Positions 26,644-34,570 are shown, counted from the first letter of the stretch. The stretch: 64,000 bases of DNA from Marifrigoribacter sp047730175 (GCF_047730175.1 NZ_CP159833.1:682001-746000); one strand, 5' to 3'. Program-made: numbers and translations. Notes: a model not told the origin generated them from the sequence alone.

Positions 26644-27603
26644 CTAATCTTTATTAAAAGGTAATTTACTAATATCAACATTTCCTCCCGAAAGAATGAC
26701 CCCAATATTTTTACCCTTAAAATATTTTTTTTCTTTTAGTATTGCTGCCAAAGGAACGGCACTTGAAGGTTCAACGATGATCTTCATTCGTTCCCATATA
26801 ATTTTCATGGCTGTTATTATTTCTTCTTCGGAAACACAGATAATTTCGTCAACTAATTCGGTTATAATAGGAAAATTAATATCGCCTAAATGAGTTCTTA
26901 ATCCATCAGCAATGGTATTCGAATGCTCATTGTATTCAATTTTTCCACTTTTTAAAGAACGAAAAGCATCATTTACTTGCAAAGGTTCCCCTCCTATTAC
27001 CTTACATGTTGAATGATAGTAATGACACGCTAAAGCGGTACCTGCTAATAATCCTCCTCCCCCAACTGGGGTTAAAATAACATCTAAATTTGATTGATCT
27101 TCAATGAATTCAATAGCTGAAGTTCCCTGTCCTAATATCACATCAAGGTTATTTGAAGGATGCAAAAATGTAGCGCCTGTTTCCTTCTGAATTCGATTCG
27201 CTTCACGTTCTCTTGAAGCCAAATTGGGTTCAGAAAAAGTGATTTCTCCTCCATACGTTTTCACTCCTTCTATTTTCACTTTTGGAGCATTTGATGGCAT
27301 TACAATGTATGCTTTAACTCCTAATTGTTTTGCTGCTAATGAAACTGCCTGGGCAAAATTCCCTGAAGAATGAGTAACAACACCATTGCTTTTTTGATCG
27401 GCTGTTAATTGCTGAATCGCATTAATAGCTCCTCTCATTTTAAAAGCACCTGCTTTTTGAAAATTCTCACATTTAAAAAATAATAAAGAACCTACCAATT
27501 CATTGATTAATCGTGAAGTTAATATTGGCGTTCGATGGACAAAGGGTTGTACTCGTTTATGAGTACCTTCTAAATCTTTCTTAGTAGGAATTGAATTATT
27601 CAT
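26644..27603 (-). CDS. threonine/serine dehydratase (PLP-dependent)
   Basis: A 319-residue fold-type II PLP enzyme. The PLP lysine is in AFKMRGAINA near residue 56, the Asn-containing SSGNFAQA near 83, and the phosphate-binding glycine loop VGGGGLLAG near 180. Length and motifs fit catabolic-type threonine ammonia-lyase or serine racemase/dehydratase; there is no C-terminal ACT domain, so it is not the feedback-controlled biosynthetic IlvA. Reaction: L-Thr to 2-oxobutyrate or L-Ser to pyruvate plus ammonia; a choice between them cannot be made here. It lies 26 bp upstream of the PagL-like gene. Confidence 0.88.
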   Translation of the reverse strand: MNNSIPTKKDLEGTHKRVQPFVHRTPILTSRLINELVGSLLFFKCENFQKAGAFKMRGAINAIQQLTADQKSNGVVTHSSGNFAQAVSLAAKQLGVKAYIVMPSNAPKVKIEGVKTYGGEITFSEPNLASREREANRIQKETGATFLHPSNNLDVILGQGTSAIEFIEDQSNLDVILTPVGGGGLLAGTALACHYYHSTCKVIGGEPLQVNDAFRSLKSGKIEYNEHSNTIADGLRTHLGDINFPIITELVDEIICVSEEEIITAMKIIWERMKIIVEPSSAVPLAAILKEKKYFKGKNIGVILSGGNVDISKLPFNKD

Positions 27604-27681
27604 TCCACGAAAATAAAAATTTAATTTCTAAAATGAATCCCATACGCTCTATTTTATAATGCTTTTACAGAAACGCAATAA

Positions 27682-28077
27682 TTAAAATATTTGCAAAGCA
27701 ATCGCTTTAATATCATCGCTTTTACCCATCGAATAATAATGTAAAAAAGGAACTCCTTTTTTTACTAATTCTTTACTTTGGGCAATACACCATTCAACTC
27801 CAATTTCTCTTACCGATTTATTATCCTTGCAATTAAGAACTTCTCTAATTAAATCGTCTGGCAAATCTACCTTAAATCAATGTGGAATTAAATTCAATTG
27901 TTTTCTCGTTGCCAAAGGTTTTAATCCAGGAATGATTGGCACAGTGATTCCTTCACTTCTACATTTATCGACAAACTGAAAATATTTTTCATTATCAAAA
28001 AACATTTGGGTAACAATATAAGTAGCTCCATCTAAAACCAAAATTATTTTTTGTATTGCTGACCAAATGTTTGCCAT
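27682..28077 (-). pseudogene. metF: metF remnant (methylenetetrahydrofolate reductase, C-terminal third)
   Basis: On minus, the frame from about 28035 downward reads like the C-terminal part of MetF: TYIVTQMFFDNEKYFQFVDK, GITVPIIPGLKPLATRKQLN, then PDDLIREVL..., VREIGVEW and LHYYSMGKSDDIKAIA to the normal end at 27682. A single in-frame TGA at 27876-27874 interrupts it where the family has Arg (IPH-R-F), consistent with a CGA to TGA change; no frame shift is needed. The N-terminal two thirds are missing. It is the last fragment of a decayed methionine operon and is not expected to make an enzyme. Confidence 0.88.
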
Positions 28078-28079
28078 CC

Positions 28080-28160
28080 TTAGTTTAATTGATTTGAAAG
28101 TTTTAAAATATCTGAAAACACTCCTCTTGCAGTAACTTCCTTACTTGCTATTGCTTTTAG
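28080..28160 (-). pseudogene. homoserine dehydrogenase C-terminal remnant
   Basis: On minus, codons 28157-28080 read KAIASKEVTARGVFSDILKL and end SNQLN plus stop. This matches the extreme C-terminus of ThrA-type homoserine dehydrogenase (family pattern VTAxGVFxDLLRxLSxxL). Everything upstream of it in the gene has been deleted and a stop lies seven codons before. It sits between the trans-sulfuration enzyme fragment and the metF fragment. Confidence 0.75.
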
Positions 28161-28187
28161 AATAAAAATTGATTAGTACCCAGGGAC

Positions 28188-28247
28188 TTAAACGGCTTCT
28201 GTTAGTGGACCACTTGGGATCGCATGAATAGTTTTTGTTGCATTCAT
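28188..28247 (-). pseudogene. N-terminal remnant of a cystathionine gamma-synthase-type enzyme
   Basis: On minus, an ATG at 28247-28245 opens a 19-codon frame containing KTIHAIPSGPLTEAV then TAA. This resembles the N-terminus of PLP-dependent trans-sulfuration enzymes of flavobacteria (pattern TKxIHxIPxxPLTGAVSVPIYQTS), cut off exactly before the conserved VPIYQT block. It is the first gene after the SAM-I aptamer, so it marks the start of the former operon. Confidence 0.6.
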
Positions 28248-28384
28248 TTTTCTTTAATCTTGAATTAATTATTAGTTAAAATCAAAAGTCAAAATGCGTC
28301 ATTGTTCTGACGTATCTTACTAGAAAAATGTTATTAAGAAATTAATAAAACTACCGAGAGTAATTTCATATTGGTTATCTATAT

Positions 28385-28487
28385 ACTAAAACAATAGTAT
28401 AAATGTAGAATTTAGCACCTTCTTTACGAATAAAAGATTGCTAAGGCTTCATAGGGTCTAATCCCTCTGCCTTTCTTGATAATAGTT
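28385..28487 (-). ncRNA. SAM-I (S-box) riboswitch aptamer
   Basis: Read on minus, the conserved S-box blocks occur in order: TTATCAAGA, GAGGGATTAGACCCTATGAA, GCCTTAGCAATC, and GGTGCTAAATTCTAC (28419-28405). Only the closing P1 helix looks poor: the 5' arm ACTATTATC has no good 3' partner, only TTTTAGT. Downstream on minus lie fragments of three methionine-pathway genes and no intact gene, so the element is an orphan of a lost methionine operon. A weak CGTCA/TGACG hairpin near 28299-28314 may be what is left of its expression platform. Confidence 0.88.
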
Positions 28488-28574
28488 TCAATAAGTGTTT
28501 GAACTTTGTGAACGCAAATACTCGGTCACAAAAAGTAAATATCCGAATTTTTTACTAAAAAAATTAAAATAGAA

Positions 28575-28603
28575 TTGCTATTCACTTTATTTTTTTACTT
28601 TTG
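28575..28603 (+). promoter_or_regulatory. metK promoter
   Basis: TTG at 28575-28577 and TACTTTTG at 28596-28603 with an 18-bp spacer match the Bacteroidota -33/-7 consensus. Transcription would start about 28610, just before the riboswitch helix at 28617. Confidence 0.7.
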
Positions 28604-28616
28604 CTTAACAAAATTG

Positions 28617-28686
28617 AAGAGGAAAGATTTGACTGATTGCAACCTCTTATGTTTAAATTTAAACATAAATAAAAATGCTAAAGGCT
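28617..28686 (+). ncRNA. SAM-II-type riboswitch in the metK leader
   Basis: AAGAGG (28617-28622) pairs with CCTCTT (28643-28648) to form P1. The loop holds GATTTGACTGATTGCAA, very close to the SAM-II loop (GAUUUAAC..UAUUGCAA), and the 3' part ATAAAAATGCTAAAGGC (28670-28686) matches the conserved AUAAA..GCUAAA..GG segment. Between them sits a perfect 22-nt palindrome (28647-28668), an extra hairpin absent from the minimal SAM-II. A 9-nt segment of the aptamer loop, AGATTTGAC (28625-28633), is exactly complementary to GTCAAATCT (28711-28719), 21 nt before the metK ATG, which suggests a switching partner. Confidence 0.75.
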
Positions 28687-28740
28687 GTGTAAACTTCCTT
28701 CGACGCTTTCGTCAAATCTCTAACATAAAAAACAACAAGA

Positions 28741-29997
28741 ATGGCATATTTATTTACTTCAGAAAGTGTATCTGAAGGACATCCAGATAAAGTAGCAGAT
28801 CAAATTAGTGATGCTTTAATTGACAATTTTCTTGCTTTCGACCCAGATTCGAAAGTAGCTTGTGAAACTTTAGTAACAACAGGACAAGTTGTATTAGCTG
28901 GAGAAGTAAAAAGTAATACGTATTTAGATGTTCAAAAAATTGCAAGAGATGTAATTAATAAAATTGGATATACTAAAAGTGAATATATGTTTGACGGTAG
29001 CTCTTGTGGTGTATTTTCTGCCATCCACGAGCAGTCTCCTGATATTAACCAAGGAGTAGAACGAGCAAATAAAGAAGAACAAGGAGCGGGAGATCAAGGA
29101 ATGATGTTTGGTTATGCTACTGATGAAACTGAAAACTATATGCCCTTGGCTTTAGAACTTTCACACAGACTACTAATTGAACTTGCTGAGCTAAGACGAG
29201 AAGAAAACGAAATTCCATATTTACGTCCAGATTCTAAATCACAAGTAACTATTGAATACAGTGATGATAATGTTCCACAACGCATCGATGCTATTGTAGT
29301 TTCTACGCAGCATGATGATTTTGATGAGAGTGACGAAATAATGCTTGACAGAATTAAAAAAGACATTGTTTCTATTTTAATTCCAAGAGTAAAAGCAAAA
29401 TTGCCTGCGAATATCCAAGCTCTGTTTAGTGATGATATTACCTATCACATAAACCCAACAGGAACCTTCGTAATTGGAGGGCCACACGGAGACACCGGAC
29501 TTACGGGAAGAAAAATTATTGTTGATACCTACGGCGGAAAAGGGGCACACGGTGGTGGTGCTTTTTCTGGAAAAGATCCTTCTAAAGTAGATCGATCTGG
29601 GGCTTATGCTACAAGACATATTGCGAAAAATTTAGTAGCAGCAGGCTTGTGTAAAGAAGTATTGGTACAAGTTTCTTATGCCATTGGCGTAGCAAAACCG
29701 ACAAGTATAAACGTAGATACCTATAACACTTCCAAAGTGAATATGACCGATGGTGAGATAAGTGAGATTGTAGAGAAACTTTTTGATATGCGTCCTTACT
29801 TTATCGAACAACGCTTAAAATTACGTAGTCCTATTTATTCTGAAACGGCAGCTTACGGACATATGGGAAGAACTCCTGAAAATAAAAATGTCACTTTTAC
29901 TTCTCCAACAGGAGAAATTATTACCAGAGAAGTTGAGACTTTTACTTGGGAAAAACTAGATTATGTAGATCGAGTTAAGAGCGCTTTTGATTTATAA
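28741..29997 (+). CDS. metK: S-adenosylmethionine synthetase
   Basis: A 418-residue enzyme that makes SAM from methionine and ATP. Motifs: FTSESVSEGHPDK at the N-terminus (methionine/ATP site), GAGDQGMMFGYATDET near 118-133, GGPHGDTGLTGRKIIVDTYGG near 240 and GGGAFSGKDPSKVDRSGAY near 275. The length is slightly above the usual 380-400 because of a Bacteroidota-type insertion (about 170-210). It has its own promoter and a SAM-II-type leader, so end-product control by SAM is expected. It is divergent from the decayed methionine operon. Confidence 0.97.
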   Translation: MAYLFTSESVSEGHPDKVADQISDALIDNFLAFDPDSKVACETLVTTGQVVLAGEVKSNTYLDVQKIARDVINKIGYTKSEYMFDGSSCGVFSAIHEQSPDINQGVERANKEEQGAGDQGMMFGYATDETENYMPLALELSHRLLIELAELRREENEIPYLRPDSKSQVTIEYSDDNVPQRIDAIVVSTQHDDFDESDEIMLDRIKKDIVSILIPRVKAKLPANIQALFSDDITYHINPTGTFVIGGPHGDTGLTGRKIIVDTYGGKGAHGGGAFSGKDPSKVDRSGAYATRHIAKNLVAAGLCKEVLVQVSYAIGVAKPTSINVDTYNTSKVNMTDGEISEIVEKLFDMRPYFIEQRLKLRSPIYSETAAYGHMGRTPENKNVTFTSPTGEIITREVETFTWEKLDYVDRVKSAFDL

Positions 29998-30339
29998 TTT
30001 TCAACATAGCTATTAAAACTTCTTAGTTCTTAAATGATACGATACCTATCGATTCCCTGCATAGAGCTAATTACCTGGTTTTAATCTACTTCAGGGAAAT
30101 TATAAAATCCCCCTTTGTTGTATTAGTAGATATTTTAGCCTTTTCTATAAATTATTAGATACTAAAGGTCTTCAAAAGAACTATTGTTGTTATTGATTCC
30201 ACAAATTGCATCTCTTAACTCATAGATAGTTTGAGTAATAAATGAACTCTTTTGAAAATAATAAGTCCTTAGAATTACAAACATTTACAAAACTACATCA
30301 ATAAATAGATTCACTTATATTTGTGAAAAAGAGATTAAT
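29998..30339. other. 342-bp intergenic region with no gene
   Basis: No convincing gene. On minus, about 30255-30150 holds a roughly 36-codon open stretch including the phrase YELRDAICGINNN, without a plausible start; it may be another gene remnant but I cannot name it. The right end holds the promoter of the M14 peptidase gene. Confidence 0.5.
30316..30323 (+). promoter_or_regulatory. promoter -7 box of the M14 peptidase gene
   Basis: TATATTTG matches TAnnTTTG exactly, 16 bp before the ATG at 30340. Confidence 0.45.
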
Positions 30340-32085
30340 ATGACAAAGAGAATAATTGTAGTTTTTATTTCGGTTTTTATTTTTTCCTGTGGTTCAGAAA
30401 AAAAAGATGTTGATTTCGATTTTACTACGGTTTTTGAAAAATCTGAAGGTACTGAAACAGCAACATATAAAGAGATTGTTGAATATTACATGCAACTTTC
30501 CGAAGCATATACCTCAATTGCAATGTATACTATGGACAAAACGGATAGCGGCCATCCATTGCATTTAGTTACTTTTAATCCAGACAGATCATTTGAGTCG
30601 GAGTTTTATGATCGAGAAAAAAATATCATCTTAATCAACAATGGAATTCATCCAGGAGAAAGTGATGGAATTGATGCTTCCATGATGTTACTCCGAGATT
30701 TAGCCCAAAATAAAATCAAAACTCCTGAAAACACCATAATTGCCGTGATACCTATTTATAATATTGGAGGCGCACTAAATAGAAATAGCACTACACGTAC
30801 CAATCAAAACGGACCTGTATCCTATGGGTTTAGAGGCAATGCAAGGAATTTCGATTTAAATAGAGATTTTATTAAAGCTGATACAAAAAACGCTAAAGCT
30901 TTTATAGATATTTTTAGAACGGTAAAACCGCAAGTGTTTATAGACAATCATGTGAGTAATGGTGCAGATTACCAATATACATTAACTCATTTGTTTACGC
31001 AGCATAATAAACTCGGAGGAGCTTTAGGGGACTATTTACACGGAAATTTAATGCCGAAATTAGAAGATTCTTTGCAACAAAAAAATTGGGACATTACTCC
31101 ATATGTCAATGTTTTTAATAGTACTCCAGAAAAAGGATATTCTCAATTTATGGATTCTCCAAGGTATTCAACTGGGTATACTACGCTGTTTAATGCCCTT
31201 GGAATGATGGTCGAAACACATATGCTAAAACCATATAATAAACGGGTAGAAGGCACCTATGAATTAATGAAATCTATGATCGGTATTATTGATGCAGATG
31301 CTCAAAATATTAATCAATTAACTTCTGAAGCAAAAAACAATTATAAAGTTAAATCAGAATACCCTATACAATGGGAAATTGATAGCTCACAAACTACAAC
31401 ACTTAGTTTTAAAGGGTATGAAGGCGATATGATTCCATCTGAAATCACAAATGTTAATCGATTAAAATATGATCGAGAACAACCTTTTACAAAAGATATT
31501 ACCTACTATAATTTTTTCAAAGCTTCTGAAAACATCATCATTCCAAAGGCATATATAATTCCGAAAGGATATTGGAATGTGATTAATTTATTAAAGCTGA
31601 ATAAAATAACACTAGAAAGAATTAAAAAAGACACTATTATTTCAGCTGAAGTATATAAAATTAAGGATTATAAAACAGTTTCAAATCCTTATGAAGGTCA
31701 TTATCTTCATTATAACACACGAGTAGATTCAAATAAAGAAGAGGTACAGATATTTCAGGGAGATTATATTGCTTACACAGAACAAGAAGGGGTACGATAT
31801 TTAATAGAAACATTAGAGCCTTCTGCTCCAGATTCATTTTTTAATTGGAATTATTTTGATACAATTCTTCAGCAAAAAGAAGGGTTTTCGCCTTATGTTT
31901 GGGAGGATCTGGCTTTAGAGTTTATAAATAAAAACCCTGAAATTAAAAAAGAATTTGAGTCTAAAAAAGAGTCTGACCCAAGTTTTAATGCAAATTGGTA
32001 TTTACAATTAGACTGGATTCATAAACAATCACCTAATTATGAAAAAGCACATTTAAGGTATCCTATCGTAAGGGTGGGTGGTTAA
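30340..32085 (+). CDS. M14 family zinc carboxypeptidase, lipoprotein
   Basis: A 581-residue predicted lipoprotein (lipobox FIFSC, Cys17). The metallocarboxypeptidase domain (about 40-330) has zinc ligands His104 and Glu107 in NGIHPGES and His204 in DNHVSN. The region NRDFIKADTKN supplies the family's Asn-Arg signature. A likely catalytic Glu is MMVETHML near 293. The C-terminal 250 residues are not recognisable and may be a substrate-binding or beta domain. It probably trims peptides or peptidoglycan-derived peptides in the periplasm or at the surface. Its last 33 bp overlap the convergent Nudix gene. Confidence 0.85.
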   Translation: MTKRIIVVFISVFIFSCGSEKKDVDFDFTTVFEKSEGTETATYKEIVEYYMQLSEAYTSIAMYTMDKTDSGHPLHLVTFNPDRSFESEFYDREKNIILINNGIHPGESDGIDASMMLLRDLAQNKIKTPENTIIAVIPIYNIGGALNRNSTTRTNQNGPVSYGFRGNARNFDLNRDFIKADTKNAKAFIDIFRTVKPQVFIDNHVSNGADYQYTLTHLFTQHNKLGGALGDYLHGNLMPKLEDSLQQKNWDITPYVNVFNSTPEKGYSQFMDSPRYSTGYTTLFNALGMMVETHMLKPYNKRVEGTYELMKSMIGIIDADAQNINQLTSEAKNNYKVKSEYPIQWEIDSSQTTTLSFKGYEGDMIPSEITNVNRLKYDREQPFTKDITYYNFFKASENIIIPKAYIIPKGYWNVINLLKLNKITLERIKKDTIISAEVYKIKDYKTVSNPYEGHYLHYNTRVDSNKEEVQIFQGDYIAYTEQEGVRYLIETLEPSAPDSFFNWNYFDTILQQKEGFSPYVWEDLALEFINKNPEIKKEFESKKESDPSFNANWYLQLDWIHKQSPNYEKAHLRYPIVRVGG

Positions 32086-32676
32086 ATACTCTTTTGGAAA
32101 TAATAACTTTATATTTTCGTACGATTTTTTTAAAGCCTTTTGGGTTTTACCAAAGTTTTTCCATTTCACCTTTTTTATACCTTCGTTTTCTTGAGGAATT
32201 AATTCTCCTTCATAATCAGAAAACATCTCGTACCAATAAGTGATTTTAAGTTTAAATTTATCATTTCGTTTAAAAACATGGTACGTTTTAGTAATAAACT
32301 TTCTTATCACTAAATCTTTTACGCCTGTTTCTTCTTCTACTTCTCGCATTGCTGCTTCTTGTATACTTTCCCCTTTTTCAATTTTTCCTTTGGGTAAATC
32401 CCATTTTGAATTTCGGTGAATAAATAAAACTTTTCGCTTTTGATTGAACACTAAACCTCCTGCTGCTTCAACAACAGGGAGTTTTTCTCTTAAAAATTTT
32501 TCAATATTCTCTTCATTATGATGGTATAGATTTAAATAAAGTATCTCTCCATCATAAATTTTTTTTACAATTTTTTTGAAATCAACATCCTTTAATTTTT
32601 TTGAAGTATACTGGTCCCCTACTTTCTTTTCAGTAGAAAGAATAATTGGGATGTTTTTAACAAAAACTTTATACAT
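32053..32676 (-). CDS. Nudix hydrolase
   Basis: A 207-residue protein with an unrecognised N-terminal 65 residues and a C-terminal Nudix domain. The Nudix box reads GKIEKGESIQEAAMREVEEE followed by TGV (about residues 100-122), satisfying GX5EX7REUXEEXGU. It hydrolyses a nucleoside diphosphate linked to some other moiety; the substrate is not predictable. It begins only 7 bp from the divergent pyrE start, and its tail overlaps the M14 peptidase gene by 33 bp. Confidence 0.9.
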   Translation of the reverse strand: MYKVFVKNIPIILSTEKKVGDQYTSKKLKDVDFKKIVKKIYDGEILYLNLYHHNEENIEKFLREKLPVVEAAGGLVFNQKRKVLFIHRNSKWDLPKGKIEKGESIQEAAMREVEEETGVKDLVIRKFITKTYHVFKRNDKFKLKITYWYEMFSDYEGELIPQENEGIKKVKWKNFGKTQKALKKSYENIKLLFPKEYLTTHPYDRIP

Positions 32677-32679
32677 TTG
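32672..32679 (+). promoter_or_regulatory. pyrE promoter -7 box overlapping the Nudix start codon
   Basis: TACATTTG matches TAnnTTTG exactly but ends only 4 bp before the pyrE ATG and includes the Nudix start codon on the other strand. If used, the pyrE mRNA would be leaderless or nearly so. A TTG at 32646-32648 is 23 bp upstream, a longer spacer than usual. Confidence 0.35.
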
Positions 32680-32683
32680 CAGT

Positions 32684-33325
32684 ATGATTTTAAATAAAGA
32701 AACAGCACAAAAAACTGCCGAATTATTATTGCAAATTAATGCAATAAAATTAGAACCACAAAACCCTTTTACATGGGCATCTGGATGGAAGTCTCCAATT
32801 TATTGCGATAATCGTATCACTTTATCTTATCCAATAATACGAAATTTTTTAAGAGAAAATATGGCAAATCAAATAGAAAATCTATATGGAAAGCCAGATA
32901 TAATTGCAGGAGTTGCGACTGGAGCTATTGGTATAGGAGCATTAGTTGCCGATTATTTAAACGTACCTTTTTGCTATATTCGTCCTGAAGCTAAAAAACA
33001 TGGGCGTCAAAATAAGATTGAAGGATATATTGAAGAAAGGCAAAATGTGGTTGTAGTTGAAGATTTGATTAGTACAGGGAAAAGTAGCTTACTCGCAGTA
33101 GAAGCATTAAAAGAAGCAAATGTAAATGTAAAAGGCATGATTGCAATTTTCACCTATGGTTTTTCAATTGCTGATAAAAACTTTGAAGACGCTCAAGTTA
33201 ATTTAAACACATTGAGTGATTACACTAATTTATTAATGCTTGCTGAAAAATCAAACTTTATTTCTTCTAAAGAAGTAGAAGTGCTTTCAAAATGGAGGGA
33301 AGACCCAGCAAATTGGAAACAATAA
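32684..33325 (+). CDS. pyrE: orotate phosphoribosyltransferase
   Basis: A 213-residue enzyme that forms OMP from orotate and PRPP in pyrimidine synthesis. Motifs: TWASGWKSPIYCDNR near 29-43, IAGVATGAIGIGALVAD near 74 and the PRPP-binding loop VVVVEDLISTGKSSLLA near 122. The open frame extends upstream to 32576, but that extension is antisense to the Nudix N-terminus; the ATG at 32684 (MILNKETA) gives the family N-terminus and length. Confidence 0.95.
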   Translation: MILNKETAQKTAELLLQINAIKLEPQNPFTWASGWKSPIYCDNRITLSYPIIRNFLRENMANQIENLYGKPDIIAGVATGAIGIGALVADYLNVPFCYIRPEAKKHGRQNKIEGYIEERQNVVVVEDLISTGKSSLLAVEALKEANVNVKGMIAIFTYGFSIADKNFEDAQVNLNTLSDYTNLLMLAEKSNFISSKEVEVLSKWREDPANWKQ

Positions 33326-33384
33326 TTTTAATAAAATAAAAGGAATAGTATTTGCTTTCTTATTATTCAAAAAAATAAATACAT

Positions 33385-33777
33385 ATGGAATTGAACAGCA
33401 AAAAAGTAAGGGTGAATAAATCGGCAGAGGATCTTTGTAATTTATTATGTGATGTTAAAAATTTTGAAGGACTTATGCCTGAAAACATTAGCAAATTTGA
33501 AGTGATAAAAGAAAATGCTTTTGTTTTTGCCTTGAAAGGTATGCCGGAAATTGCATTAGAAGTTAAAGAAACAAATGCCCCAAATCAAGTCGTATTAGGT
33601 GCTATGAGTGATAAAATACCATTTAACCTGACTAGTAATATTACTTCAATAGATGAAAACACTTCTGAAGCTGAATTAAAATTTCAAGGAGATTTTAATC
33701 CTATGATGGCCATGATGATTAAGAGCCCGATTACTAAGTTTCTAGAGACTTTAATCAATAATATTTCGAAATTTTAA
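33385..33777 (+). CDS. SRPBCC-superfamily small protein
   Basis: A 130-residue soluble protein with the alternating pattern of a START/SRPBCC (Bet v1-like) fold: NKSAEDLCNLLCDVKNFEGLMPE at the N-terminus, beta strands in the middle and a C-terminal helix (MIKSPITKFLETLINNI). These bind hydrophobic ligands or act as cyclases; no specific function can be given. It follows pyrE by 59 bp and its stop shares TTAA with the convergent birA stop. Confidence 0.7.
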   Translation: MELNSKKVRVNKSAEDLCNLLCDVKNFEGLMPENISKFEVIKENAFVFALKGMPEIALEVKETNAPNQVVLGAMSDKIPFNLTSNITSIDENTSEAELKFQGDFNPMMAMMIKSPITKFLETLINNISKF

Positions 33778-34505
33778 TATAACATTTTAATTTCTCTTAA
33801 ATTATATTCTTGAAAGGGGTTATCTTCAGTTTCAATAATTATTTGACCTGTTTGATTAATTCCTTTTATTTTACCGTTAAACTTTTCACCTAAAAGATTT
33901 TCAAAAACAGTGATTTTATCTTTTCTGAATAATAATTTTTCATAGTGCTCTTTTAATTTTGAGAAACTGGTTGTTTCAAGTTGAGATAATTCAATTAAAA
34001 TAAAATCGGCAATTACTTTTAGCACTACATCTAATTTGTATTTTTTCAAAGAGGAGAGGAACATCGATGTAGCTTGAGGTAAGTTCTCGAAAGATTCATT
34101 ATTTACATTAAGCCCAACTCCAATTATTGAAACTGTCACATTTCCTTGTTTTACTTGATTTTCTATTAATATTCCCGCCAATTTTTTACTCTCTGACAGA
34201 ATGTCGTTAGGCCACTTAATTAAAACATCTGGAATGAAGAGCGTAGTGAGTGCTTTTTGAATTCCTATAGATACTGCCAAAGAGATATTGGCTTGATGTT
34301 CTATAGGGTAATTTTTTAATCTTTTAAAGATACTGAAGGTAAGGGTTTCTCCTATTTTTGAATACCAACTTGCACCCATTTGACCTCTGCCTTTTGTCTG
34401 CTCTTTCGCAACAACAATTGTTTCATCTGGCACTGCCGTAATTTTACTTAACTCAATTAGATAACTATTAGTAGAGTCAATGGCATTAAGTTTGATTATG
34501 TTCAT
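33774..34505 (-). CDS. birA: biotin--[acetyl-CoA carboxylase] ligase
   Basis: A 243-residue class I biotin protein ligase that activates biotin as biotinyl-AMP and attaches it to the biotin carboxyl carrier protein. Motifs: IDSTNSYL at the N-terminus, the biotin/AMP loop KGRGQMGASW near 37-47, IKWPNDIL near 100 and KLAGILIEN near 111. There is no N-terminal helix-turn-helix, so unlike E. coli BirA it is not a repressor. A single gene between the SRPBCC protein and the divergent rsfS. Confidence 0.95.
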   Translation of the reverse strand: MNIIKLNAIDSTNSYLIELSKITAVPDETIVVAKEQTKGRGQMGASWYSKIGETLTFSIFKRLKNYPIEHQANISLAVSIGIQKALTTLFIPDVLIKWPNDILSESKKLAGILIENQVKQGNVTVSIIGVGLNVNNESFENLPQATSMFLSSLKKYKLDVVLKVIADFILIELSQLETTSFSKLKEHYEKLLFRKDKITVFENLLGEKFNGKIKGINQTGQIIIETEDNPFQEYNLREIKMLY

Positions 34506-34562
34506 ATTAAATGGTTCTGTTACTAATAAGTTAATGAATCGTAATAAGAAACAAAAAAGTAA

Positions 34563-34570
34563 TAACTTTG
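34563..34570 (+). promoter_or_regulatory. rsfS-ftsH promoter -7 box
   Basis: TAACTTTG matches TAnnTTTG exactly, 18 bp before the rsfS ATG. Confidence 0.45.

Noticed and set aside
27864..27877. Frameshift between two metF-like ORFs
   Set aside because: Both pieces lie in the same frame; the break is one TGA codon, so it is a nonsense change, not a frameshift.
28647..28668. 22-nt palindrome upstream of metK as a transcription terminator
   Set aside because: It is all A/T except one G and one C, has no T tract after it and lies within the riboswitch loop region, so an extra aptamer hairpin is more likely.
28575..28775. A 66-codon plus-strand ORF just ahead of metK
   Set aside because: It overlaps the metK promoter and the SAM-II-type leader in a different frame, begins before the predicted transcription start and resembles no protein.
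29998..30339. A tRNA or small RNA in the metK to M14 peptidase gap
   Set aside because: No cloverleaf, no conserved T-loop sequence and no strong structured element were seen.
32576..32683. N-terminal extension of pyrE over 36 codons
   Set aside because: It is antisense to the Nudix gene, not conserved in the family, and the ATG at 32684 gives the normal N-terminus.
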